NCBI GenBank assembly: GCA_009760855.2
Contig: WPIO01000025.1
Span: 1,659,501 to 1,719,500, forward strand
Direction: 5' to 3'
Length of the DNA stretch: 60,000 nucleotides
Source: Cristatella mucedo
Lineage: Eukaryota; Bryozoa; Phylactolaemata; Cristatellidae
Shown: positions 39,250 through 50,225 of the stretch, piece by piece
Numbering within the stretch: the stretch's first letter is position 1
How the letters are laid out: each line of letters starts with the position of its first letter
Translations under genes and position numbers: made by a program
Notes under the pieces: model-generated
Databases searched by the model: none
What the model saw: the letters and a program-made list of their open reading frames with translations, nothing else
Told to the model about the DNA's origin: nothing

Positions 39250-39790
39250 ATGCTCAACAATATAATCTTTTGTCATGTCTATTCTCAGCCATCCTCTTAA
39301 CCGCACCCAGGCTAGGTCTTTACCTAGTGATCCTTGTGAAGATTTAGCTCATCGTTTCTCTAGCTTCTTTCTCAAAAAGATTGACAGGATCAAACAGTTC
39401 ATCAATAGGGGTGGCAACATCCTCATTGTATCATGTCTCTGCATGAATCTCAGAAGGATTAAACTAAATTTCCAACCATAATTCAAAGCAAAAATCAAAA
39501 TCTACATTCAAGGAGGCCACTAGTGACCCCATCCTGAACTTCATGCCCTAATAAAAGAAAACGAATCCTCTAGACTATGTTCCAACTGTCCTCCTTTTAC
39601 TATGCACAAATCTGCAGTGACTCACAAATCTAACATCATAAATATGTCATTAGCCTCAGGTCGTGTCCCAGCACCTTCCAAAGTGGTTTTAGTTATGCCA
39701 CTACTCAAAAAAACAACACTAGATCAGCGGAATTTCAGCAAATCCTGCCAAAACTTCAGCATACCGAGTATCGACTGGTCTTCTCTGCTC
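39250..39790 (+). mobile_element. LINE family A internal fragment (endonuclease-RT linker)
   Basis: The sequence aligns by wording with 25612-26100 of the long copy: LNRTQARSLPSDPCEDLAHRF matches SQVRSICSDPCGDLADRF. Further on, INMSLASGRVPAPSKVVLVM fits the region before the first RT block. It lacks both the endonuclease and the catalytic palm. Confidence 0.65.
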
Positions 39791-39838
39791 AGTTGAGATA
39801 CTTAAAGAACTTGCTCAAAGTTACTCCCATTGCTCCAA

Positions 39839-40028
39839 AGTAACAAAAATACGTGAAATATATATACAGATATTTTTGGATATATTTGAAGCTACGCTCA
39901 TATTAGTTCCGATTATTATTATTTGTGTGGTCAAGTAACAAAAAGTCGTGAAATATATCTAAACATATTTTTGGATATATTTGAAGCCACTCTCATATTA
40001 GTTCCGATTATTATTATTTGTGTGGTCC
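39839..40028 (+). repeat. 95-bp tandem duplication
   Basis: Two adjacent units (39839-39933 and 39934-40028) share AGTAACAAAAA, CGTGAAATATAT, TTTTTGGATATATTTGAAGC and TCATATTAGTTCCGATTATT through GTGTGGTC. About seven differences are visible by eye, clustered in the first half. Confidence 0.9.
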
Positions 40029-40200
40029 TAACTAAGCTTCAGTAATTGATATGTATTCAACCACTGAGGGCTCTAAAAACCTTTTCTTGTCAATCCTTAT
40101 ATAAAATAGTACCGTTAGCCTAGCAATAGCAACAAGATATTATTATAAGATTTTATATTCTACATTTTCTTGTAGGGGTGATTTCTATTAAAGTTTTCCT

Positions 40201-41135
40201 AATAATAATAATAATAATAATTCACTTGATAAAGCGCCCTTAGAGAACTTAATCTCTCTCTAGGCGCTTTACATTTGCTGCAAAGTGAAATGCAATTGAA
40301 TGGTAAGTAAAATCATGCTTGAAAAACAAACAAAATGAATAACATGGTTAGGGGTTACATGCACTGGGTCAGCATGCAAATGTGGTTAGTGGCAGCATGC
40401 ACAGTGTCAGCACCCATAGGCACATCAAAGACGAATCACAGGGACCCACTAAATGTTGTCCTAAATAGGTGTGTTTTTAGGTTCCTTTTAAATGTGGTCA
40501 GGTCGAGGGGGGTGTTCTGACACAGGTCGGGAGGGAGTTCCAGGCTGTGGGAGCATACGAACTAAATGCACGGTCTCCAAAGGATTTAAGGTTTGTACGA
40601 CGTATTTCTAGACTGTTGGATTCCGAAAAGCAGTTTGGTACGATGCTTGGCCTGATGGGGTGGTATATCTGAAAGATAGGCTGGAGCCATAGAATGAAGG
40701 GACCTAAAAGTGAGCGACAAAACCTTGAAGTCAATTCGTTGTTTGACTGGTAGCCAGTGCAGGTCGGCGAGAAGTGGAGTAATGTGGCAACTGCGAAGCT
40801 CACTACAGACAAGTCTAGCTGCCGAGTCTTGCACCAGCTGCAATCGCCTGATCGCACATGCTGGTGGGCCAGTAAGCAGTCAGTTGCAGAAGTCGAGGCG
40901 GGATGTCACGAATGCATGGACCAACTTAGATGTGGTATCTTTATCTCAGCAAGCCCGAATTTTAGCAATGTTATGAAGCTGAAAATAAAATAGGCGGATT
41001 TGACTGTGGAGCTGACATGGTCGTCCAACGAGAGGTCGCTTTGGAATATGACACCTAGATTTCGAGCTGATTCAACTGGAGATATGCTGGCAGAGCCAAT
41101 TTTGAGCGTCAGCCTTTCCAATCTCTAAATCACAC
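40201..41135 (-). mobile_element. LINE family A 3' copy, 5' truncated
   Basis: Minus-strand copy of about 0.93 kb. It has the AATAAT repeat tail (40201-40221) and the hairpin (40231-40270), then the 3' UTR and the C-terminal coding part. Readable pieces are 40857-40498 (PTAWNSLPTCVRTPPS end), 40843-40586 (QLVQDSAARLVCSELRSCHI; LHWLPVKQRIDFKVLSLTF) and 41121-40906 (LGVIFQSDLSLDDHVSSTVK). The copy stops near AGAGATTGGAAAGG at 41120. It is one of the least decayed copies, which makes it a good reference for the family 3' end. Confidence 0.85.
40231..40270 (-). other. Conserved 3'-terminal hairpin of LINE family A
   Basis: AAAGCGCCCTTAGAGA and TCTCTCTAGGCGCTTT are inverted repeats, with 8 bp pairing perfectly at the base and 6 bp in the inner stem around a small bulge. 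Similar hairpins end all family A copies and, in altered form, the SINEs. In L2/CR1-type LINEs the 3' end is the part recognised by the reverse transcriptase, so this is the likely recognition structure (inference). Confidence 0.7.
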
Positions 41136-43245
41136 TGGGTTTTCTTGTACGGGATGATTATATTAAAATTTACACAAATCATACTTCAGCAAACGAAAGT
41201 TATTACCTTAAATTAAGGTACTGGTTAAGCTTTTTCTGCGCCACAAAATAATATTAACCAAATAATCTTTGGACATAAATGCTTACATAAGATTATAAAC
41301 CACATATCTTACTGAACTGCATCAGAACAGTCACAAAGACTCAGATATAACTCAACCAGCCATCTGGCAAAGTGGATATTGATATATGTAACTAGACCTT
41401 TTTGAGCTGGTTATTATCATTCGCTGAGAGATATTTTTTTTTCATAAATAGATATATGGCTACTACATTGTTAAACAAAGCAATTCGAAGTGAAGGTATT
41501 TTCCTATTGAAAAACTAAAATCATGTATGGCTTAAAATTAGGATAAAGTGAACTTTCCTTAGCGTTTTTTAAAACCGCGATTTTGCCGAATTCGCCATCT
41601 GATGTCGTCGGATGACCTAGAATAGCATCGAACCAGAAAGCTAAACATGTTCACAGCAGGCTAGCCTGTTCTTAGGAAGAGCATCAGCATGATATTTTAA
41701 GCAAAGGAAAAAGAACGTTCCTTTCGATTTGAGGGGATGTAAAAAGATCGCTTGCGTTGTAACATGAGCAGAAATGTCAGAGTACAGAGCCAGCAGGCCT
41801 TTTTCTAGAATGTATCACAATATTTATATTGAAGTTAAAAGTGTAATGTAATGAAACTGTCTTGCTGAAATTGCAATAACTATCTTTTAAGGATCTAACT
41901 GAGAAGCAATCTTATACGTGGCTTGTTCAGTGGCTCAGGAGACACATCCAAGAAAGGTCTCGGTAGCCTGCAGGAGGAGCAGCCTGATGCTCTCTGTCCA
42001 AGCTATACCTATCCAACTGGCCTTTAAAGCAGCTCTGTAAGGTTACTAACAGTACCTTAGGCCCACGTCTACAAGCACGATGCTGAGGGGTTCATGAAAG
42101 AGCCAAATAGAGTGTGATTCGTGGTGGTATACTGCTGCAACTTTAGGGTATGATTTGATACAATGGCCCTGAAAGAGAAAGCCAATGGCCTATAGCTTCT
42201 AAGGTGTCCAGATTCAATTCAGGTGGTCACCACGTGTCATATCCCAGCTAGTGATGGTTGCTAGCAACTAAAAGGCACAGCTATTCAATTCACAGATCCT
42301 GAAAGCATTCGCTGACTCGCCCTAAAATGCAAATTTGCAAAGGTCTGAACGAGTGCTAAAGCATTCTGATTACCTGTGTTTTTGCTCAGCGACAGTATAC
42401 AGTAGAGTATGCAGTACGATGCTGTTTGCCATAACCTGCAGGCAGAGTAGCGCGAACTTTTGCTTCTGATAAGAGCCCCAGTCACCAGCAGACTCTAGTA
42501 CAGCATCCATTGGTTCGACTATATAGTTCCTTAGCTGCACTTTTTACTGATGACTGACCAAACCAGCAGTCAACAGCAGTAGCAAAAGCAAATGACATTG
42601 CACTGACCTAGCTGAAGCATTAACTACTTGCTAGAATTGGCATCTCGAACAGCCAATTGGAGGCACCTAGCAGAAATAAGGGTACCTTGGTACCTGACTC
42701 ATACGCTTTATCAGCCAACCCGTGCTTTCCTTCACAAGAAGCACACTAGGCCACATTTTATGGGCCCTGGGCCAATACTACCATCCATGGCCATTCAGTG
42801 CAATCCACGGGCTTCTAACGCTAAGCAAACAAAATAATATGCAAACAATCTTTTTTGATAAAAATGACAGTACAAATCGTGCCAAGTGTACTTACAACAC
42901 TTCCTGACAATCGGCACAGGAGTTCTCATGCTGTGGCTTGGGTGCAGACCAGTATCAGCTGTAGTCCACTAAACCACCGTGGAATAGCCAGTGTGTGTAG
43001 TTTGGGTAAAAGCTGTGGTATGTCGGCCCTACTTTGATTAGCTGTTGCTGATGAGCAGAGTTGAGGCAAGTGGACGTAATAGGCCACAGTGCCAAGATAG
43101 ATGGGAGTGGCTATGCAGATGCAGGGGAGAGCAGTGTGTGCTGGCCTGCTTAGAGCCGTCTCGAGGGGATAGCATATGCCTGCTAAGCGCCAAGGTGCTA
43201 GTGTACCCTCGCTAGTGTAGCACTATGCTAATTCATATTAGGCTT
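41136..43245. other. Unassigned sequence
   Basis: From about 41900 composition becomes less AT-rich. Several short frames (42485-42285 minus; 42628-43037 plus) carry no domain. No splice-flanked segment resembling the missing SLC22 N-terminal exon was found. Confidence 0.4.
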
Positions 43246-43249
43246 TCCA

Positions 43250-43515
43250 TTCACTGCTGCAACACTAACTACTTTCCTGCTGCCGACTATGGCCCATCTT
43301 TTAAAGCGGTCCTGAGCAGCTACTTTCCTTCCACTCACTACCTCAACTGCTCTCTTGACTTTGCTATGCTTACCACTTTCTCGCTGTTGCTTGAGATGAA
43401 GTCTTTTGGCTACCAAACGCATACTGAAAGCTGCTTAGGCTGTGAGTGGGCTACACAAAACTCTCCTGCATAACACCCACATAGTCTTTGTGGCTTCGTG
43501 GATTTAAAGACGAAG
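43250..43515 (+). mobile_element. LINE family B 3' end
   Basis: The copy shares with 52290-52540 the ordered segments CTACTTTCCTGCTGCCGACT, GGTCCTGAGCAGCTACTTTC, CTTTCTCGCTGTTGC, GAAAGCTGCTTAGGCTGTGAG and ACATAGTCTTTGTGGC. It ends in a TTACATTGCATTA tail. The apparent 82-codon frame (43225-43473) is 3'-region sequence shared by all copies, so it is probably not host coding. Confidence 0.75.
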
Positions 43516-43639
43516 ATACATTACATTGCATTACCACAAAATGCACCGACAATTGGAAATACCTGAATTCACTGCAATTAATCACAATAAGGTTATAATT
43601 AGATTACAGTGAGCATCAGTATTTTTGCTCAACAATGAC

Positions 43640-43930
43640 AATGTATTGTTACATTTATTATAGCCCAGTAAGCAGACCCAAAATATTTCCAGTCACTTTG
43701 CATTTGCAGCAAAGGAAGCATGATCGAATGATTATTGATAGAATGCTCAATGAAAAGGAGCAAAACATGGTTAGAGGTGACCTGCACAAGGCCAACATGC
43801 AGATACGGTTGTTGGCAGCACGCACAGAGTCAGCATCCAATAAGCTCACAAAGGATAACACGAACCTGTGAAATGCTGTAATAAAGAGATGTGGCCAAAT
43901 TTTGAAAGCTTAGGCAGAGTAGGAAACGTC
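43640..43930 (-). mobile_element. LINE family A 3' UTR fragment
   Basis: The plus strand shows CACTTTGCATTTGCAGCAAAGG, ATGGTTAGAGGTGACCTGC and TTGGCAGCACGCACAGAGTC, the minus-strand family A 3' UTR as at 40265-40420. The hairpin itself is lost. Confidence 0.65.
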
Positions 43931-44599
43931 TCGACAATGTTAAAATATCTGATCAGTAATAATAATAAACATTTGTATCTCATCTTTAGAAAAATAAGAG
44001 GCTAAGTCAGGTAGTTACGGTACGTCCACAAGGGATTCCTCAAAAAATGCCAGCAAGTAAGATGCTGCAAACCACTGGCCACACAAAGCATGCTTTCCAG
44101 CAGACAAAAATACTTGACAAGTAAAGTACTTAAAATTGTTGAAAAATGTGTAGCAGCACACACATTCTCAAAGAAGCAGACCTTCTGAGCTCTGAGACCC
44201 ACAAGAATGGAAATACTCCCACTTACCAGAGAGTTAGTGTACATGTCGAGAAAAAACCCAGGAAAAAACGTAATCCATAAAGACCTGTGGCTGTAGCCCA
44301 CAAATAACATGAACATGGTGCACATTTGGTATTTCTTTGGACCTCCTGAGAGTTTGAAATCGCACTACGACAGCTGAATTGATGCAATTTCCCTTTTTTT
44401 ATGTGCACACCTCTATAAATTCAAGGGGTTCACCACTCACATACTACTGCAATCCAGGGCACTCTCCGATAATGGTGAATGCACACAATTTCGTTACAAT
44501 TGCAGTGGCTATTCACAGGCATGACAATAAGCCGTGAAGAGACAGAGTGGATGACAAAACTGGAGAATCTGTACTAGGTCTGGTTCTGCATGTAATCAA

Positions 44600-45083
44600 T
44601 GGATAATAATAATAAATTTTGTATGGGGCCATCAGGGAAGTCGTCATTTTCTAGGAACTTTATATTTGCTGCTAAGGAAGCATGGCCGAGTGACCACTGG
44701 TTAGCACCCTCAATGAACAACAAGCATAACCTGGTGAGAGGTGATGTGCACAATGTCAGTATTCAAATATGGTTAGAGGCAACATGCTCTGTGTCAGCAT
44801 GCATCAGCACACTAACGACAGATCACAGGGACCCACTAAATGCTGTGATAAATAGATTCGTTTTGGCTTTTTTGATATTTCTAAGTCGTGGAATATTGTG
44901 AAGCCAGTCTGAAGTGAGCTCAAGGCTTTAGGATCATGCTAACTAAAGCCACGGTCTCCAAAGGATTTTTGGCTTGTACGAGCTGTGGGAAAGAGATTAG
45001 ATTAAAACAAGCAGGTGGTACAAATGTACTCAGGTAGCATAGAACTAACGTGGTCGTGTAATAAAAGATCACTTTGGAGTCTA
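44600..45083 (-). mobile_element. LINE family A 3' piece, left arm of an inverted mosaic
   Basis: The 3' UTR (ATTTGCTGCTAAGGAAGC, GTGAGAGGTGATGTGCAC) and the end of the coding region (CGGTCTCCAAAGGATTTTTGG) are in minus orientation. After an internal jump near 45012 the segment ACGTGGTCGTG ... GATCACTTTGGA continues in minus orientation. At 45083 it meets a plus-oriented copy. Confidence 0.7.
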
Positions 45084-46170
45084 GGTGTCATGTTCCGAAT
45101 TGCCTTTTCGTTAGACTACCCCATCAGCTCTGCAATCAAGTCTGCCTACTTTCAGCTACACATCATTAATAAAATTGGAACTTGTTTAGTCAGGGCTACC
45201 AGATCTAAGTTGGATCATTCATTTATGATATCCCTTCTTGACTTCTGTAACTAACTGCTTGCTGGTCTATCGGCCTAAGTGATCAGACGGTTACAGCTGG
45301 TGAAACACTCTGCTGCCAGGCTTGTCTGTCATGAGCATCCCAGTTGCTACATCACATCACTTCTCGCCGACCAGCACTGGCTACCATCAAGCAACACACC
45401 GACTTCAAGGTTTTTAACACTCACTTTTAGGTCCCTTGATGCTTCGGATGCAGCCTACCTATCAGGTCTACTGCTCCACCAGGCTAAGCACATACCACCC
45501 GCTATTCGAAATCTAGCTGCTTATCTATACATCTTATAAAACCTCAAATCCCTCGGAGACCATGCCTCAATTGTGTATGCTCTCAAAGCCTGGAGGTCAC
45601 TTCCGACTTGCGTCACGACATGTTCTGACTTGACAACATTTTACAAGAAATGTGTGGTTTCATTTAACTGACGACACTGCCCCTGATCGTTGTGCAAGCG
45701 GGCTGTGACACTCGATGTGATATGCAATCGGGATCTGATATTGCTAATTGTTGTGACAAGGGAGCCGTGGGGAACGCTGGTGGGCGGGAGGGGCAAAGAG
45801 AGTCGTGCTTCGACCTGCTCTTTGAGTGGTAAAACGAACTGGTGGTGTTGCTCGTTGGCTAGCGTTCTGTGCTGTTCGCGACAATAACTCAAGCTACAAA
45901 ATTAAAAACGCACCTAATTATGACAGCATTTAGTGGGTCTCTGTGATTCGTCCTTTGTGTGCTTATGCGTGCTGACACAGTTGCATGCTGCCACAAACCA
46001 TACTTGAATGCTGACCCTGTGCATATCACCCCTAGCCATGTTGTTCTTGTTGTTTATTGGACATGCTACCACTAACCATTCGATCGTGTTTCCTTCGCAG
46101 CATATTTAAAGTACCTAGAAGGAGATCGAGTTCTCTGAATGTGCTTTATCAAGTGTGGTACTATTATTAT
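45084..46170 (+). mobile_element. LINE family A 3' piece, right arm of the inverted mosaic
   Basis: Starting at GTCTAGGTGTCATG the plus strand encodes SLGVMFRIAFSLDYPISSAI and then the C-terminal domain (RLQLVKHSAARLVCHEHPSC). The tail at 46110-46170 reads CTAGAAGGAGATCGAGTTC, TCTGAATGTGCTTTATC and TATTATTATAATAG. A GC-rich segment of about 240 bp interrupts it at 45650-45892. Confidence 0.75.
45650..45892. other. GC-rich 240-bp insert inside a LINE copy
   Basis: Family A normally reads straight from TTTAAAAGAAA to the AAAACACACCTATTTA-type sequence. Here ACATTTTACAAGAAATGTG is followed by about 240 bases of unrelated GC-rich sequence (CTGGTGGGCGGGAGGGGC) before AAAATTAAAAACGCACC resumes. 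Open frames on both strands (45690-45887 plus, 45892-45641 minus) have no recognisable domain. No clear terminal inverted repeats or tRNA boxes were seen. Confidence 0.55.
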
Positions 46171-48310
46171 AATAGTATGACACCTAGATTGCTGTCAGTT
46201 CAACAAACGATGTTTCGGAAGAGCTAATTTTGAGCTGTGTGTCTTTCGTTTTCTGTACCACATTGGATTTTCCCATAACAAGTAAATCGGTCTAATCATC
46301 ATACAATTTCAGAAACGTTTCTGCTTTGTATGTGTAGATTTATAGAAGAAAAAACCTAGGTTGTGATTGGCAATCACATGTGCAAGAGGGAGACCATAAA
46401 CTGCAAAAAGAGCAGAGTTCCGAGGTACCCATACTCAAGTGGTCACTTAGAAGACCCTTTTCCATCCACATTAATATTCTGATGTGTCCCACTGAGACAT
46501 GACCTGGAAAAATACCAGATAATTTAGCAGATTCTCTTGTTTAGCGGCAAGAGAGCCCTAAAGATTATCACCAACGCTTATGCCTTAAATAAATAATCGT
46601 CCCCAAAATAATTTAATTCCCTAACTTCGGTACCAAAATTGTGAAAAGCAATTACCTGACTTGAACCATTGCAGTGCAGTACCAGTGACTCTATGCCAGA
46701 TGAGAAGCACTCTAAAAGGATTTCGTTATCATTAGTATCAAAGCTGACAAAAGATTGAGCAACACAAACATAGATTCTCTACCTAAATCATCATTCCTAA
46801 GCAGGTCGTTTTATACAGAAGGCGATGCTGACTCTATGGAGCGATTAGCTTTAAAATCCGACTGGAACTTGCTTGAAAGGGTTAAAGCTTCATTATATGA
46901 ATTCAGCTGGTCTGCCACTAGTCACTACATTTCCTTTGATTCGAATGGTAGAAAGGGGACGGAGCTGGAGCTACTAAATTTCTCTTTCTCTAATGCTGGT
47001 TTCATGAAGCGGTCTGACTACAGCCTTTTGGAAAGGTCCTGGGACATTTGCTTAAGGCAAATGATGCACATATGTGATGTTTATTTGTGCATAGGAGCAG
47101 CAGATCTATGGATCTTAGAGGCAGGACAGTAAGAGTAAGGTCTAGAGTACTAAATTATGAGGTTACTCTCTGCCACCTATGTAGATGTCAAGGTTCTGCT
47201 TAGAATTGAGGGACGTGCGTCCAACCGGTTACGGCCATCGTAGGGACAGACTCCCTGATCTTTTCTATCTTGTGGACAATGAAGCTAGAGAAGCGATCAA
47301 TTCAATCATCTAAAATTGAACTAGGTAAGGAGCCAACCTGGGTGCTGTTAAGATGGTTCATAGTAGACATAAACATTTATTTTCATTTGTTATTCTGCGA
47401 TTTAACAAAGTTTTCTCAAAAGCTAGAATAGGCCTTATATAAGATTGAGTGGTAAGAACTACAGCTGTTCGCGTGTGCAAGTTAATGCAAAGTCAGTCTT
47501 GATCTTCTGCACGCTTTTTCAAGGTTGATCTTAGTAGACCTAACTAGTTTAATGTCTGTGGCACTCTCCGGCTGCTGACATTGCTTCATCCTTTTCAGCG
47601 GTCCTGAGCGGCTACTTTCATGCTACTCACTATCTCACTTGCTCTCCCCACTATGTTATGCTTCTCGCTTTCTCTTTTTTGCTTGAGACGAAGTCTGTTG
47701 GCTATCGAATGCATACTTAATGCTGCTTAGGCTGTGAGTGGGTTATACGAAACTCTCCTGCGTAATACCGACATAGTCTTTATGGATTTGTGGTGTTACA
47801 GACGGGGATAAACTAAATAAACTTCACTTGCAAATGCACACATGAGCCAAGTTGGAGGTATCAACTTGTATATATGTCAGCTAGTATCGTGTTGCGGCAA
47901 TCTACCCATGATGACAGCTAGGAAGTTGGATTGAGCAGCAGTGACGATGCAGATACTAATATTCGGACAGCATTGAGTTCAATCAAGGTTGTTAAGGTTT
48001 CGCAATTCACATGTGATTTTAAATCCGTATGAGCCCACACGTTTCAGACTGAATGAGTCCTGCATATGGTCAGATAAGCATTATTGGGTATGAAGTCAGA
48101 TAAGCATCATTGATTGCTAATAGGTGATGATTACTAAAAGATGTAACCGAAAATTTGATCGAGTATGTGAACGTTGATTTGAGTATTTCCATGCAAATGA
48201 GCCTCAAGAGATGAATCAGTTCATTAGCGTAATCCAATGCTGCAGGGATACGATAAGTTCTTAAAGTGAATGGTAGAAAAGATTGATTTATTGCACACAG
48301 AATCAAATCA
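46171..48310 (-). mobile_element. LINE family A, RT to endonuclease, interrupted by family B
   Basis: In minus orientation the plus-strand text follows the 13040-15002 copy in order: TGACACCTAGATTGC, the palm (GTGATTGGCAATCACATG; CAGAGTTCCGAGGTACCC) and CATTGCAGTGCAGTACCAGTG at 46675. After an insertion around 46505-46655 comes CATTCCTAAGCAGGTCG, then the linker (47270-47550). Beyond the family B block at 47557-47830 the endonuclease end follows (GGATTGAGCAGCAGTGACG; AGGTTTCGCAATTCACATG; TTATTGCACACAGAATC). All frames are dead. The 125-codon plus-strand frame at 46755-47132 is antisense to this element and is not a gene. Confidence 0.7.
47557..47830 (+). mobile_element. LINE family B 3' end nested in LINE family A
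   Basis: Shares CTCCGGCTGCTGACATTGC, GTCCTGAGCGGCTACTTTC, CTTGAGACGAAGTCTGTTGG, TGCTGCTTAGGCTGTGAG and GACATAGTCTTTATGG with the other family B 3' ends. It finishes at an AACTAAATAAACTT tail. Family A sequence flanks it on both sides, so B inserted after A. Confidence 0.75.
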
Positions 48311-49320
48311 AGTTAAGATAAATCTGAGGTAAAATAAAAACTTGGTGGCTGATTGAGATTGAGTACTCCCACCGTTGGCAGCTTGGCGTCTACTGAACTA
48401 AAACCACTTGATTCTAAAGATTGTGCAGAGGTAAATGAAAGCGGCTCGAAAATTAATGATGATCGTGCGATAGCGAAAACCCTATTATAGTTTTGATTCA
48501 TCTAAGGGTGTGAAAGAAGGGTAAGCCTCTTAGGATTGTGCCATTATTAGTAGGGCAATTTTACAATTTTAGCCAGATCTTGGTCAGGGCTGGGAGGTCA
48601 AGGCTTTATCTAGATACGTAGTCACTTTTCAATAAAGATTTATTGCATAATGAGCGAGGATTCCCGGGGAAAATGGTACATTGGGCCCCCGTAGTTATTG
48701 CAAGCCTGATGACCACCAAGTTTGGAGAGATTTATATAACTGCATGAGCGATAATTAACTGACCTGTTCCCAGACAATTCTAGGAATACCAAACCAGCAG
48801 GTTCTGAGCTCCCAGCCTTCGTGATTCAAGCAGGTTCTCAGCTAACTGAGCCCGTTGGATCGGCTCTGGTGAACTTTAGTTTGTTAACGCTGAAATTCAC
48901 AAATCTTATCAACAACAATACAATCTAGGAATCCAGTTGAACTGAGATAACTAAGCGATAATACGAAGGCACGATTGAAACTAATATGCAGGCTATTAGG
49001 TGTGGGTGTATATAGTTCAACATCAGACTTGAAAAACCAAGCATTAAGCAATAAGCAATTAGACGTCCATTGGCACGTAAGTTCTAAAGGGCTACGATCA
49101 AACAACAAACAGATTAGTTGTAAACAGGCCTAAGCTATATTGATATCCGTATACGTTATTCGCAAGACCTTGGGTTTTTCAAAAATATTCTGCGACTAAT
49201 GATAAATGCTAGTAGTGCTTGATGTCTGGAGGTAAGAATGGTGTAGGGAGGCAAGAGATTACAATGAAAAAGCTCATCGACTGGAGTTTTCGCTATTCGC
49301 CACCACATATTTAGCAATAC
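48311..49320. other. Unassigned sequence
   Basis: It may include decayed 5' sequence of the LINE A copy to its left, but no motif supports this. At 48790-48870 CAGGTTCTGAGCTCCCAGCC and CAGGTTCTCAGCTAACTGAG form an imperfect short repeat. Confidence 0.35.
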
Positions 49321-49324
49321 AAGT

Positions 49325-50225
49325 AATAATAATAATGCAATTGATAAGTGCCCCCAGAGAATGTGATCTCATTCTAGGCGTTTTAAATTTGCTGCAAAGG
49401 AAAACGCGATTGAATGGTGATTAATATCATGCTTAACGAACAACTTGAAGAGCATGGCTAGGGGTGACATGCACCGGGTCAGCATGCAAATATGGTTAGT
49501 GGCAGCATGCACAGTGTCAGCACGCATAAGCACATCAAGGACGAATAACAAGGACCCACTAAATGCTGTCCTAAATAGGTATGTTTTTAAGTTCTTTTAA
49601 AATGTGGTCAAGTTAGGGGATATTCTGAAGCAATTCGGGAGGGAGTTCCAGGCTTTGGGAGCATACGAACTAAATACACGGTCTCCAAAGGATTAAAGGT
49701 TTGTACGAGGTATTGTAAACTATTGGATTCCGAAAAGTGGGTGGTACGATGCTTGGCCTGAGGGGGAGTAGATCTGAGAGATAGGTTGGAGCCAAATCAT
49801 GAAATAACCTAAAAGTGAGAGACAAAACCTTGAATTTGATCCATTACTTGACTAGTATTCAGTGCAGGTCGGCGAGAAATGGTGTGATGTAGCAACTGGG
49901 AAGCTCACGACAGACAAGCCAAGCTGCAGAGTTTTGCACCAGCTGTAATCGCCTGATTGCACATGCCGGTACGTCAGCAAGCAGTGAGTTGCAGAAGTTA
50001 AGAAAGGATGTCACAAAAGCATGGACCAACTTATACGTGGTATCCTTATCTAAACAAGCCCAAATTTGAGCAATGTTTCGTAGCCGAAAGTAGGCAGACT
50101 TGATTGTGGAGCTAATGTGGTCGTCTAACGAGAGGTCACTTTGGTACATGACACCTAGATTTTGAGCTGATTTCACAGGAAAAACGCTGGCAGAGCCAAT
50201 TTCGAGCATCAGCCTTTCCAGCCTT
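49325..50225 (-). mobile_element. LINE family A 3' copy, 5' truncated
   Basis: The 3' end at 49325-49395 carries AATAATAATAATG, TGATAAGTGCCCCCAGAG, and CTAGGCGTTTTAAATTTGC (hairpin decayed). The 3' UTR has the family wording (AGGGGTGACATGCACCGGGTC). Minus 50209-49859 is open for 116 codons, with LGVMYQSDLSLDDHISSTIK and QLVQNSAAWLVCRELPSCYI. The truncation at 50225 lies close to that of the 40201-41135 copy. Confidence 0.83.

Noticed and set aside
43225-43473. 82-codon open frame with a repeated protein-like sequence
   Set aside because: The same text occurs at 52290 and 47557 downstream of LINE B coding sequence, so it is 3' region of the element.
46755-47132. 125-codon plus-strand open frame
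   Set aside because: It is antisense to the minus-oriented LINE family A copy at 46171-48310, whose sequence order it follows exactly, and shows no domain of its own.
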